DNA of 30,000 bases from Stramonita haemastoma (taxonomy: Eukaryota > Mollusca > Gastropoda > Neogastropoda > Muricidae): assembly GCA_030674155.1 (NCBI GenBank), contig CM060318.1, forward strand, positions 78,728,887 through 78,758,886, written 5' to 3'. Shown here piece after piece: positions 20,145 to 29,134 of this stretch. The notes beneath the pieces were generated by a model, which was given only the letters and a program-made list of their open reading frames with translations, had not been told where the DNA came from and made no database searches. The translations under genes and the position numbers were made by a program. The number at the start of each line of letters is the position of its first letter. Positions within the stretch are counted from its first letter, which is position 1.

Positions 20145-20155
20145 TGTGTGTATTC
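19857..20155. repeat. (GAGT)n, (GTGC)n, (GT)n, (GC)n, (GT)n array
   Basis: Thirteen GAGT units, then GTGC units, GT with GAGTGT interruptions, a GC block with GCCC at 20040-20070 and about 80 bases of GT. Almost 300 bases of near-continuous purine-pyrimidine alternation. Confidence 0.95.
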
Positions 20156-20501
20156 TCATTAGTGTCCATCTCCTTGTCTATTCTATTTGCCAGTGTGTCT
20201 GGTTTCTTTGGATTTTGACAGCTTTGTCCATCCTGTCTAGTCTGTCTAGTTTTGTATCCCCTCTCTTTGGTATTCGTGAGGTGTTTGTTTTACCATGACA
20301 CTCTTCTATATGTGTTGGTTCCTGGCAAACATAAATGCACCTAACAGGAGAAGTACTGAGTGACATATTTTAGATAAAATTTATCATTTTATAGGTATAT
20401 ATATATTGTCAGATCAATAGGTGTCTTCAAATGTACTTTCAGGTACTTTTGATGAGCAAAAGGTGCTGAAACAGATAACATAAGTTGCTGTTTACCCAGT
20501 G
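20156..20501. other. Unassigned, with TCTG-rich remnants at the left
   Basis: GTCCATCTCCTTGTCTATTC and TGACAGCTTTGTCCATCCTG resemble decayed units of the 35-bp minisatellite. The remainder is unassigned. Confidence 0.4.
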
Positions 20502-20790
20502 GAGAGAGAGAGAGAAGAATGAGAGAAAGAGAGAGAATGAGAGAGAGGAGAGGGGAGGAGAGAAGGAGAGATGAGAGAGAGAGAGGGAGAAGATGAGGAG
20601 AGAAGAGAGAAGAGAGAGAGAAGAGAGAGTGATGGGAAAGAGAGAGAAGAAGGAGAGAGAAGAGACAGACAAGAGACAAGAAGCAGACGAGAAGAGCAGA
20701 AGAGAAGAGAAGAGAGAGAAAGAGCAAGAGAGAAAGAAGATGATAGACAGACGAAGACAAGACAGCAGCAGAGAGCAGAAGAGACGACAC
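20502..20790. repeat. Imperfect GA-rich purine tract
   Basis: About 290 bases of GAGA with scattered C and T. Arg/Glu-rich plus frames and Ser/Leu-rich minus frames are artefacts. From 20791 to 21040 no feature is supported. Confidence 0.9.
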
Positions 20791-21035
20791 GCACAGACAC
20801 CTAAACAAACTACTAGAAAGTCATCATTCTATAGGAAACAGTTCGGACGTCAGACCTCCCTGGATACATGTATACCCCCACACTCCTCTCCGTGCCTCTC
20901 ATAATATCAGACTGTATTGCCTGCATGCTGCAGTCATAATACATACATATTAACAGGGGACTAGAAAGCTGTGCCGCATACAGTGATGCCGTGCTGATGA
21001 TAGCCACTGTGGTGGGTGAGGGTGGGTTATGTTAT

Positions 21036-21040
<5 letters not shown>

Positions 21041-21127
<87 letters not shown>
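21041..21127. repeat. (TG)n microsatellite
   Basis: An uninterrupted tract of about 43 GT units. Confidence 0.97.
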
Positions 21128-21129
<2 letters not shown>

Positions 21130-21420
21130 GTACATAAACAGCTATTTCATTAGTGTGGTGTTGTTGTTCGTAAATAGCTAGTTCATTCTCTCTGTGTCTC
21201 TGTCTCTGTCTCTCTCTCTCTGTGTTGTTCGTATTCAACTGTTTCATTATCTCTGTGTGTTTTTCACAGACAACTCTCTCAATATCTCTGTGTGTGATGT
21301 TCATAGCTGGTTCATTGTATCTCTGTGTTATTGTTTATAGACAACTGTTGTCAGTCTGTTTGTTGATTATATCCAACTGTCTTTTCATTCATCCTTCTGT
21401 CTGACATTTGGAGGTGTTAG
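21128..21420. repeat. Decayed minisatellite units related to 18.6-19.5 kb
   Basis: Repeated ACAGCTATTTCATTAG, ATAGCTAGTTCATTCTCTCT, CAACTGTTTCATTATCTCTG and ATAGCTGGTTCATTGTATCT at spacings of roughly 40-60 bp. They share the AGCT-TTCATTATCTCTGT core of the upstream array. Confidence 0.6.
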
Positions 21421-21601
21421 TTTCTGTCTTTTTCCTTCATGTCTGTCAACCCGTCTCTGTATGATCCTACCTTGTTTTGTTACATTCTTTTGTGCTTTCA
21501 TAATGTATTCTGATTTCCTTGATATTGTTTACCTTTTGTGATGTTCATGGTTTTTATGCTTGTGATGCATTTGTAGATGGGATAGTTTAAAAAGGTTGCG
21601 C

Positions 21602-21604
<3 letters not shown>

Positions 21605-21634
<30 letters not shown>

Positions 21635-21806
21635 CTATCTATATCTATCTATAAATATAAATATAAATATATATATAATACATATAGGTAGATGATATAT
21701 ATATATATATATATATTTATATATTATATATATATATTATATATATTATATATTATAGATGATATATACATTATATATATATATATTTTATATATATATT
21801 TATATC
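21605..21806. repeat. (TA)n-rich tract
   Basis: About 200 bases of TA with ATAAATA, ATCTATCTA and TATTTATA interruptions. It ends at the tail of a LINE fragment. Confidence 0.95.
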
Positions 21807-22008
21807 TCACTCACTCACTCACTCAGTCCCATGTCCCAAAGGACGTAGGGGGGACATGAGAGAAGACGCAACGGAGATCTTTTCCATGCTTCACGATCCT
21901 GTGTGGCTAGTAGGAGGCGTTGCAGGGGTTGGGCAGTCCAGTCTTTGATGTTGTCAACCCATGATTTCTTTTGGCGGCCTCTTCTTCTCTTGCCCTCGAC
22001 TGTTCCTT
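21807..22008 (-). mobile_element. LINE 3' fragment: C-terminal end of a second RT protein
   Basis: The minus strand from 22008 to 21815 reads without a stop: GTVEGKRRRGRQKKSW, then VDNIKDWTAQPLQRLLLATQ, then DREAWKRS near the end, closing at TGA in the GTGA repeat. A basic GxRxRGRxxKxWxDNI segment followed by a DRxxWR-like segment is the usual C-terminus of many invertebrate LINE polyproteins. The 3' tail is (TGAG)n. Everything upstream is missing: the fragment abuts a CATA/TA tract at 22009. It differs from the LINE at 1-2812, which ends in a CCHC knuckle. Confidence 0.8.
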
Positions 22009-22029
22009 ACATACATACATACATATATA

Positions 22030-22107
<78 letters not shown>
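22009..22107. repeat. (TACA)n and (TA)n tract ending in T12
   Basis: Four CATA units, about 80 bases of TA, then a T run. It flanks the broken 5' side of the LINE fragment. Confidence 0.95.
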
Positions 22108-22113
<6 letters not shown>

Positions 22114-22427
22114 TTTGGTAGAAGGAGAATGTCCATCAGTGATTTACATTTTGTTGGCAGATGTTTTTGTTCTATTGAACGTGGGTGGGTAAAAATGTCA
22201 AAATTTCTCTTTAAAGGCGACACTGTGTGTTTGTTGCTATCTGGTAACATGTTTTCTCCATTTCGTGACAGACATTATGCGAAAATATGTAAACAGAAAA
22301 TGAAAACCATCTGCCAATTTTTGGATACAAAAAAAGAGAGAGCTTTTTGCGTGTCGTTGTGATTGTTTGCTTTGTGAAGGCAATTTGCAGATGAATGCAG
22401 TGAAAGATGCGTGTTTGACCTCACGCG
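22108..22427. other. Unassigned sequence
   Basis: No gene, RNA or repeat signal that I can support in about 320 bases. Confidence 0.5.
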
Positions 22428-22534
22428 ATAACAACAACAATAACAACGACAACAATAACGACAAGAACAACAAGAACAGCAAGAACAACAAGAACAATAA
22501 TAAAAGTTTTATATTATATTAATAATATAATAAT

Positions 22535-22587
<53 letters not shown>

Positions 22588-22631
22588 CAACAACAACAAC
22601 AATAACAATAACAATATAATAAAATAAAAAA
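22428..22631. repeat. (AAC)n and (AAT)n trinucleotide tract
   Basis: AAC/AAG units, then about 50 bases of perfect AAT, then AAC again and AATA. It touches the 3' end of the SINE-2 copy and may have grown from its tail. Confidence 0.95.
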
Positions 22632-22911
22632 GTATCCCATAAGCTATATGGTCGTAGGGGAGCGAGGTGTCAGAAACCTCACTTCTCTGGGGGCCAGTAT
22701 ATTGAGGGCGGCGCCCATCTCCTCTCCGTCTCTGCTTTATCTTCCCTGACTCTCAAGACGGCAGTTACAAATTTACAGCTGGGTGAACTGGGGGGCTGTA
22801 CTGAGCCGAGGTGCACAAACAGTCACCCATCCAATTAGTAATAACGCATTATGCTGTTTAACCTTAGCTTGGGGAAAGCGAGTGCTCTGGCCACTGAGCT
22901 ACCCCGTCCCC
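22632..22911 (-). mobile_element. SINE-2, with tRNA-like head
   Basis: On the minus strand the A box TAGCTCAGTGG at 22891-22901 sits in GGGGTAGCTCAGTGGCCAGA. The B box is degenerate (GGTTAAACAGC). The body contains GGAGAGGAGATGGGCGCCGC and ends at CATATAGCTTATGGGATAC. It is the better of two copies of this family. Its left neighbour is an AAT/AAC tract and its right neighbour is minisatellite-like sequence. Confidence 0.85.
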
Positions 22912-22925
22912 TGGTCCTGATACCA

Positions 22926-23040
22926 GGCTTCATTATCTCTGCTAGCTTGTCTGTCAGCTTGTTTGGGTCTACACTTTCAGTGTTCTGTCTGTCTGCCCCT
23001 TTATCTCTGATTGCATGTTTGTTTGTCTGTCCTGTTTGGT
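22926..23040. repeat. Minisatellite-like TCTG-rich remnant
   Basis: TTCATTATCTCTGCTAGC and TTGTCTGTCAGCTTGTTTGG closely match 26525-26570, the lead-in to the large array 3.6 kb downstream. They also share the core of the 35-bp units. Confidence 0.6.
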
Positions 23041-23402
23041 AAAATCGTTTTCACCTGGTGAGATCAAAGCTGATGTAATGGTGTGTAAAGGAACGTGACA
23101 ATGCCCTGCCATTAACATGGCACAGAGTGCTGTTTGCCATGTTCTAGCCTCTTGCCTTGGGAAGGCAATCAACAAATGAACGCAGGGGAAGAGGCTTGAT
23201 TGGCTAAATGTAAGTAATGATATAAAGTATTTGACACATACACTAATGATTCCTTTGAGTTTTACATCTTACTAGGTGTGATTTTGCAGTAATGCTTATT
23301 TGTGACTCATATGCACCTAGTATGATGATGATGATAGATTAAAAAAAAATTGCTTGGTTATTCTGTAAGGACAACTAACACTGCCATTTTATTTTGATTT
23401 TG
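23041..23402. other. Unassigned, ends in a candidate target site
   Basis: AT-rich sequence with a GATGAT patch. ACTAACA at 23374-23380 and ATTTTATTTTGAT at 23386-23398 recur beyond the next LINE. Confidence 0.45.
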
Positions 23403-24290
23403 TTCCGTATTTTGTACACATGATCATGATGTGACTGCTAGGTTGGGAAGCATTGAAAGCATACTGGTTAAGAATTGGATCAAAGCTGGTGGAACATATG
23501 TTTCTGACTTAATGGAAGATGGCCACATAAAGAACTTGGCGTCTGTATGTGAGATTGTTGGTGTCAAACCTTCTCGGATCTTTGAATATGGTGCCATATG
23601 CACAGCATTGACTGCATGCCAAAGGATCTTAAACACCAACCAGGACAACTCGGGCAGAAATAAATAACTCAAGTCTAAAATCTTTGGCAACACCTCGTCA
23701 ATTTCGCCTTTTTTGATTGAAAAAGAATTAATTCAACCGTTGGCAACTAAATTCTGGTTGAACAAGCTGGATATCGAAATTCAGCCTAAAACATGGCTCA
23801 CAGCCAATAATACTACTACTGAAACTAGATTGCGACTACTCCATTGAAAAATTTTACACAATATATATCCTACTAACATATTGCTTAACAAGCTAGTCAT
23901 AGCTAATAATAAATATTGCACATTTTGCATTGAAAAGATAGATCTAGATTACATTGAACATTTTTTTCTGTGAATGTAAAAGGATATATCAGACATAGAA
24001 ATGTGTTTGAACATAAAATACTAAATAAGTTAAACATGGCCATTAAGCTATCATTAAAGAATGTACTATTCGGTTTTGATGGACATGAAAATAATAAGAA
24101 TGTAAGCAGTTACATTAATTTACTCATTCTGATTGCTAAAATGTGTATTGGAATAGCTAGATACTGTACTCCATTGGATATTATCATTATCTTTGACCGC
24201 GAGCTTTATTATAGAAAGATAGATTAATGAAAATGTAATAATAGTGTTCAAATGAACTGTGGATAATTACTTAGTAATCTTTATTAGTAA
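23403..24290 (+). mobile_element. Degraded LINE, C-terminal part (third LINE type)
   Basis: The plus strand keeps LINE protein pieces in three frames. 23410-23667 reads ILVKNWIKAGGTYVSDLMED and LASVCEIVG before a stop. Around 23750-23960 pieces read KFWLNKLDIEIQPKTWL, RLRLLHWKILHNIYPTNILL and a knuckle C-x2-C with IEHFF and C-x-C. 23970-24227 ends with SSYINLLILIAKMCIGIARY and DRELYYRKID. The order (post-RT region, WKILHNIYPTN, CCHC, IAKMCI) resembles L1/Tx1-like or related invertebrate LINEs. At least three frame breaks show it is dead. The RT catalytic part is absent. Confidence 0.75.
23431..23667 (+). pseudogene. Open piece of the degraded LINE protein
   Basis: This is the longest intact frame of the dead LINE, about 78 codons. 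The frame remains open upstream of the apparent GTG start, so that codon is not a real start. It ends at a stop after GRNK, past which homology continues in other frames. Confidence 0.6.
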
Positions 24291-24398
24291 CTGAGGATAA
24301 CCACTAACATTTTATTTTGATGTTGGGTGGGAAATTGTGCATCCTGATTTTCTGCCGATTACAATGCTTCACATGTTGTAAAATACACCCCCACCCTT

Positions 24399-24400
<2 letters not shown>

Positions 24401-24485
<85 letters not shown>
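24401..24485. repeat. (CA)n microsatellite
   Basis: About 42 uninterrupted CA units. 24486-24715 is A-rich low-complexity DNA with AAC units at 24664-24682. Confidence 0.97.
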
Positions 24486-24486
<1 letters not shown>

Positions 24487-24716
24487 TTTCATTTACTGTT
24501 GTTGTTTCTGTATTCTTCAATTTTGTGATCTGAGAAAGAAAGAAATTTTAAAAAAAATAAAAAAAAATAAAAAGGAAAAAAGCAAACACATAGAAAAACA
24601 AATATAATAATAACAACAAAACCCCCAGAAAACAACCAAATAGCCAATTACCAGTTTTTAAAAACAACAACAACAACAACAAATAAACAGATTAAAACAA
24701 AAAAATAACATCAAAG

Positions 24717-24788
<72 letters not shown>
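24717..24788. repeat. (GA)n microsatellite
   Basis: About 36 GA units with one G break. 24789-25035 is AT-rich with no feature I can support. Confidence 0.95.
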
Positions 24789-24791
<3 letters not shown>

Positions 24792-25035
24792 TAACTATGT
24801 AGCGTATACTAAGGCAGATGATGTTGAACACGAACACTGTTAGCAATTTTTGTGATTAGAGGGGAGGAAAATGAACATCGTCATTGTTCGGTTATGATAA
24901 GCATTGTCATAGCCTTGAAAGTAATGAGATAATTATGCAAGCGGCATGTAAATAAAAAGTCATTAACGATAAGTTTTCATTCGTATTAGCTGTCAATATG
25001 ACCATCTATATTTCTCAGGAGAAAAAAAGTAAACT

Positions 25036-25095
25036 CATATATATATATATAATGATATATAATAATAATAATAATAACCAAAAAAAAAAAAAAAG
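25036..25095. repeat. (TA)n, (AAT)n and A-run
   Basis: A short compound simple repeat ending in about 16 A residues, directly before a repeat-like block. Confidence 0.9.
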
Positions 25096-25096
25096 G

Positions 25097-25155
25097 AAGC
25101 TCATATAGCGCGAATTCCGAAAAGAACATGGGCTCACCGCGCTGTACAATCAAAT
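25097..25155. repeat. Possible dispersed element: AGCGC...AGCGC block
   Basis: AGCTCATATAGCGCGAATTC, then GGCTCACCGCGCTGTACAA. This pairing of ATATAGCGC with a later GCGCTGTACA is common in dispersed repeats of marine invertebrates. It is preceded by A-rich sequence, as after an inverted insertion. Only one copy is in the window. Confidence 0.35.
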
Positions 25156-25609
25156 CAATTTAAATAGGTTGCAAATGAACGTGAAAAATTTGACTAGCAC
25201 AAAAAATAAGGAAAAAAATGGATGCACATACATTACACATCATATTACATGGCCAGAGAATAAAAGTAAAATAAGAGCAATATCATCAATAAAATGTGCA
25301 GCGCAGTACAATGCACAACACGCTCCTACCAGGTTGATAAGTGTTCTTTATATACCCTTCTGTTCTAAGGATAGACTTAGATACAAGGTGTTCAAGACAT
25401 GTACCTCAAAGGCCATTTCTCACTCTTGCCTCCCTCCCCTCTTTTCCTATCGCAATGTAAGCGACAATGGTGCACCTGCAGTGCCGATAAAAGCATTCTT
25501 CAAATAATCATTATCAAAAAAGCATGCCAGAGGAAAAATTATTATTATTATTTAAAATCCTTATTCCCTCTGTACGCTTCGGCAGACTTCGTGCTAATGG
25601 CGACACTTT
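25156..25609. other. Unassigned sequence
   Basis: A 112-codon plus frame (25169-25507) has no recognised domain and poor composition. No other feature. Confidence 0.45.
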
Positions 25610-25910
25610 GGATGCCTTCCCCTGACAGACAAGAACGCTGTTGCCTTCTTTGAAACTACTAAATTTCATAACTGCTCGTCGCCGGAAGCTATGAATTGCC
25701 TCCCTTAGCAAGAAGAACACGGCGGCCTTCTTTGCTACTACTAAAATTCATAAAGGACCGCTGCTTCATGGGAGTTAACTGGAGATCGCTCCACAACAAC
25801 TTCTCAGCGAAGAATTCTGTACATTGCTTTGTATATACTACATCGTTTATATCCCACAGACATATAATTCTGACTCTGGATGTCCAATAAATATTTTCTT
25901 GGCAAAAAAA
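25610..25910 (+). other. Possible retrocopied transcript 3' end with duplicated block
   Basis: AATAAA at 25886-25891 is followed 11 bases later by eight A residues at 25903-25910, the layout of a processed transcript inserted by reverse transcription. Inside, two blocks about 84 bases apart match: GCCTTCTTTGAAACTACTAA (25639-25658) and GCCTTCTTTGCTACTACTAA (25723-25742). I recognise no parent gene. It could instead be the 3' end of a real gene. Confidence 0.35.
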
Positions 25911-26589
25911 ACAGAAAGTATACTGGTCTTGAAAGTCTTATTCACACGAGTTTGAATGGCCGATCACACACAATTTTCAGTTTAGGCCTGCAAAGATAGC
26001 TAATACAATTTTGAAACACAGCAAGTACTGTGTATTTGAAGCATTTAAAATGTTTCTAAAAAACTATTAATAACAAAAGCAAAAAAGTGTGCAAAACCCA
26101 TTTTGAAAATCATAAGGGAAAAGGAAATAGGAAAAAGAAATGATTTCAATGAAACTGAAAGTTGTTAAGGTAGATTATAAGGACGCACACTCAACGTCCA
26201 ACAATCGAAAGCCAAATTCGCGTAGTATGAGCAGAATAGAATATATCAAACGAACATGGCTTGAGAATTTGCAACAACCTGTTTGCACCACTCCCACAAT
26301 TCTATCAACGCATTTTTCTCTTGATCACTGCTCCCCCCTCCCCCCCACCCCCCCCCATCATAATTATTGTCCCCCATCCCCAATCTCTCTATGGGAGGAG
26401 AAGGTTGCAACGTGAGATAGCAGTGGGAGCGGGGCCGTGTGCCAGCATACGATGACAGTGTGGCGATAACCATTGTCGGTGGGACATTCCTATGCACTTT
26501 GTCCTGACATCGTATCCTGCCGTCACTATCTCTGCTGGCTTGTCTGTCAGCTAGCTTGTTTGGTCTCTGCTGTTGTTTCTGTCACTCTT
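25911..26589. other. Unassigned, with C-rich patch
   Basis: AT-rich to 26325, then a C/CT-rich patch at 26331-26357, then sequence related to 22926-23040 that leads into the array. Confidence 0.5.
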
Positions 26590-28024
26590 CCATTTTTGTT
26601 TGTTTGTCTGTCTATTTCTGTTGCTCTTGTTTGTCTGTCTGTCTATTCTGTTGGTCTTGTCTGTCTGTCTATTTCTGTTGGTCTTGTTTGTCTGTCTGTT
26701 TTTCTGTTGGTCTTGTTTGTCTGTCTGTCTATTTCTGTTGTCTTGTTTGTCTATTTCTGTTGTCTTGTTTTTTGTCTGTCTATTTCTGTTGGTCTTGTTT
26801 GTCTGTCTGTCTATTTCTGTTGGTCTTGTTTGTTGTGTCTGTCTATTTCTGTTGTCTTGTTTGTCTATTTCTGTTGGTCTTGTCTGTCTGTCTATTTCTG
26901 TTGGTCTTGTCTGTCTGTCTATTTCTGTTGGTCTTGTTTGTTTGTCTGTCTATTTCTGTTGCTCTTGTTTGTCTGTCTGTCTATTTCTGTTGGTCTTGTT
27001 TGTCGTGTATTTCTGTTGGTCTTGTTTGTCTGTCTATTTCTGTTGGTCTTGTTTGTCTGTCTATTTCTGTTGGTCTTGTTTGTCTGTCTGTCTATTTCTG
27101 TTGGTCTTGTTTGTCTGTCTTATTTCTGTTGGTCTTGTTTGTCTGTCTATTTCTGTTGCTCTTGTTTGTCTGTCTGTCTATTTCTGTTGGTCTTGTTTGT
27201 CTGTCTGTCTATTTCTGTTGGTCTTGTTGTCTGTCTATTTCTGTTGGTCTTGTTTGTCTGTCTATTTCTGTTGGTCTTGTTTGTCTGTCTATTTCTGTTG
27301 CTCTTGTTTGTCTGTCTGTCTATTTCTGTTGGTCTTGTTTGTCTGTCTATTTCTGTTGTCTTGTTTGTCTGTCTATTTCTGTTGGTCTTGTTTGTCTGTC
27401 TATTTCTGTTGGTCTTGTTTGTCTGTCTATTTCTGTTGGTCTTGTTTGTCTGTCTATTTCTGTTGGTCTTGTTTGTCTGTCTGTCTATTTCTGTTGGTCT
27501 TGTTTGTCTATGTATTTCTGTTGGTCTTGTTTGTCTGTCTATTTCTGTTGGTCTTGTTTGTTTGTCTGTCTATTTCTGTTGGTCTTGTTTGTCTGTCTGT
27601 CTATTTCTGTTGGTCTTGTTTGTCTGTCCTGTCTATTTCTGTTGGTCTTGTTTGTTTGTCTGTCTATTTCTGTTGGTCTTGTTTGTCTGTCTGTCTATTT
27701 CTGTTGGTCTTGTTTGTCTGTCTGTCTATTTCTGTTGGTCTTGTTTGTCTGTCTGTCTATTTCTGTTGGTCTTGTTTGTCTGTCTGTCTATTTCTGTTGG
27801 TCTTGTTTGTCTGTCTGTCTATTTCTGTTGGTCTTGTTTGTCTGTCTGTCTATTTCTGTTGGTCTTGTTTGTCTGTCTATTTCTGTTGGTCTTGTTTGTC
27901 TGTCTGTCTATTTCTGTTGGTCTTGTTTGTCTGTCTGTCTATTTCTGTTGGTCTTGTTTGTCTGTCTATTTCTGTTGGTCTTGTTTGTCTGTCTGTCTAT
28001 TTCTGTTGGTCTTGTTTGTCTATT
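26590..28024. repeat. TCTG-based minisatellite, about 50 units of 23/27/31 bp
   Basis: The unit carries TATTTCTGTTGGTCTTGTTT followed by one, two or three TCTG steps, so lengths move in 4-bp jumps. Variants have TTGCTC or TTGTC in place of TTGGTC. No stop codon occurs in any plus frame, which keeps frames of 500-719 codons open. Their Leu/Phe/Val/Cys/Ser translation is repetitive and changes frame with unit length, so I do not call a gene. Confidence 0.97.
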
Positions 28025-28094
28025 TTTTTCGCCCTTGTTGTTCTATATCTTTTGGCTGTGAATGTTTGTCTAATTTTTTTGCCCTTGTTTGTCT

Positions 28095-28265
28095 GTCTGT
28101 ATATTTGTGTCGCCCTTGTCTGTTTGTCTATTTCTGTTGCCTTCCTTGTCTGTCTGTCTGTCTATTTCTGTTGCCTTCCTTGTCTGTCTGTCTATTTCTG
28201 TTGCCTTCCTTGTCTGTCTGTCTATTTCTGTTGCCTTCCTTGTCTGTCTGTCTATTTCTGTTGAC
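28095..28265. repeat. Sub-array with GCCTTCC variant
   Basis: Five units of about 30-35 bp share TCTATTTCTGTTG with the main array but carry CCTTCCTTG in place of GTCTTGTTTG. A homogenised variant at the array edge. Confidence 0.9.
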
Positions 28266-28287
28266 CTTTCTTGTTTGTATGTCGACC

Positions 28288-28473
<186 letters not shown>

Positions 28474-28550
28474 GCACACACAGACACACAGACAAACAGA
28501 AACACAGGGACACAGAGACAGAGACACACAGACAGACACAAACACAAGAG

Positions 28551-28874
28551 AAGACAAAATCGTGTTTCTTTCTCTCTCCCACTCCCCCCTCCCCCCACCT
28601 TCCTTCCCCTCCTATCTGTCCTTCTGCCCTGATTCGGCAGACTGTCATTCTCAATCAGAGACAAAGAGGCGAGGGGCCAGCAGAAGACAGAAGACAGCTG
28701 AGGGTAACTTAACTGGGAACAGGCCAGAACGTACAGTACACGAGAGGGCTTAGTCATCTTCGGACATCATTTGGGCTGAAGGGAGAAAAGGGTTTAGCAA
28801 CATCGATAATTACCCTGTCTCACCTGTTTTGTTTTTTTCCTGCTCTGGTTTTTGTTTTTGCTTGTGTCTTCTTT
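28551..28874. other. Unassigned sequence
   Basis: A CT/CCC-rich patch at 28565-28620, then unique sequence with no feature I can support. Confidence 0.5.
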
Positions 28875-29046
28875 GGTGTGTGTGTGATGTGTGTGTGTGT
28901 GTGTGCGCGCGCGCGCGCGCGTGTGTGTGTGTGGTTGTGTGTGTGTGTGTTGGTGTGTGTGTGTGTGCTGTGTGTGTGTGTGTGTGTAGTGTGTGTTGTG
29001 TGTTGAGTCTGTGTGTGTGTGTGTGTTGTGTGTGTGGTGTGTGTGT

Positions 29047-29119
<73 letters not shown>

Positions 29120-29134
29120 CAGAGAGAGAGGGTC
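28875..29134. repeat. TG/GC/TG then GA compound repeat
   Basis: TG with a (GC)n core near 28905-28921, interrupted TG to 29046, then GA to 29134. Same order as the tract at 28.3 kb. Confidence 0.95.
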
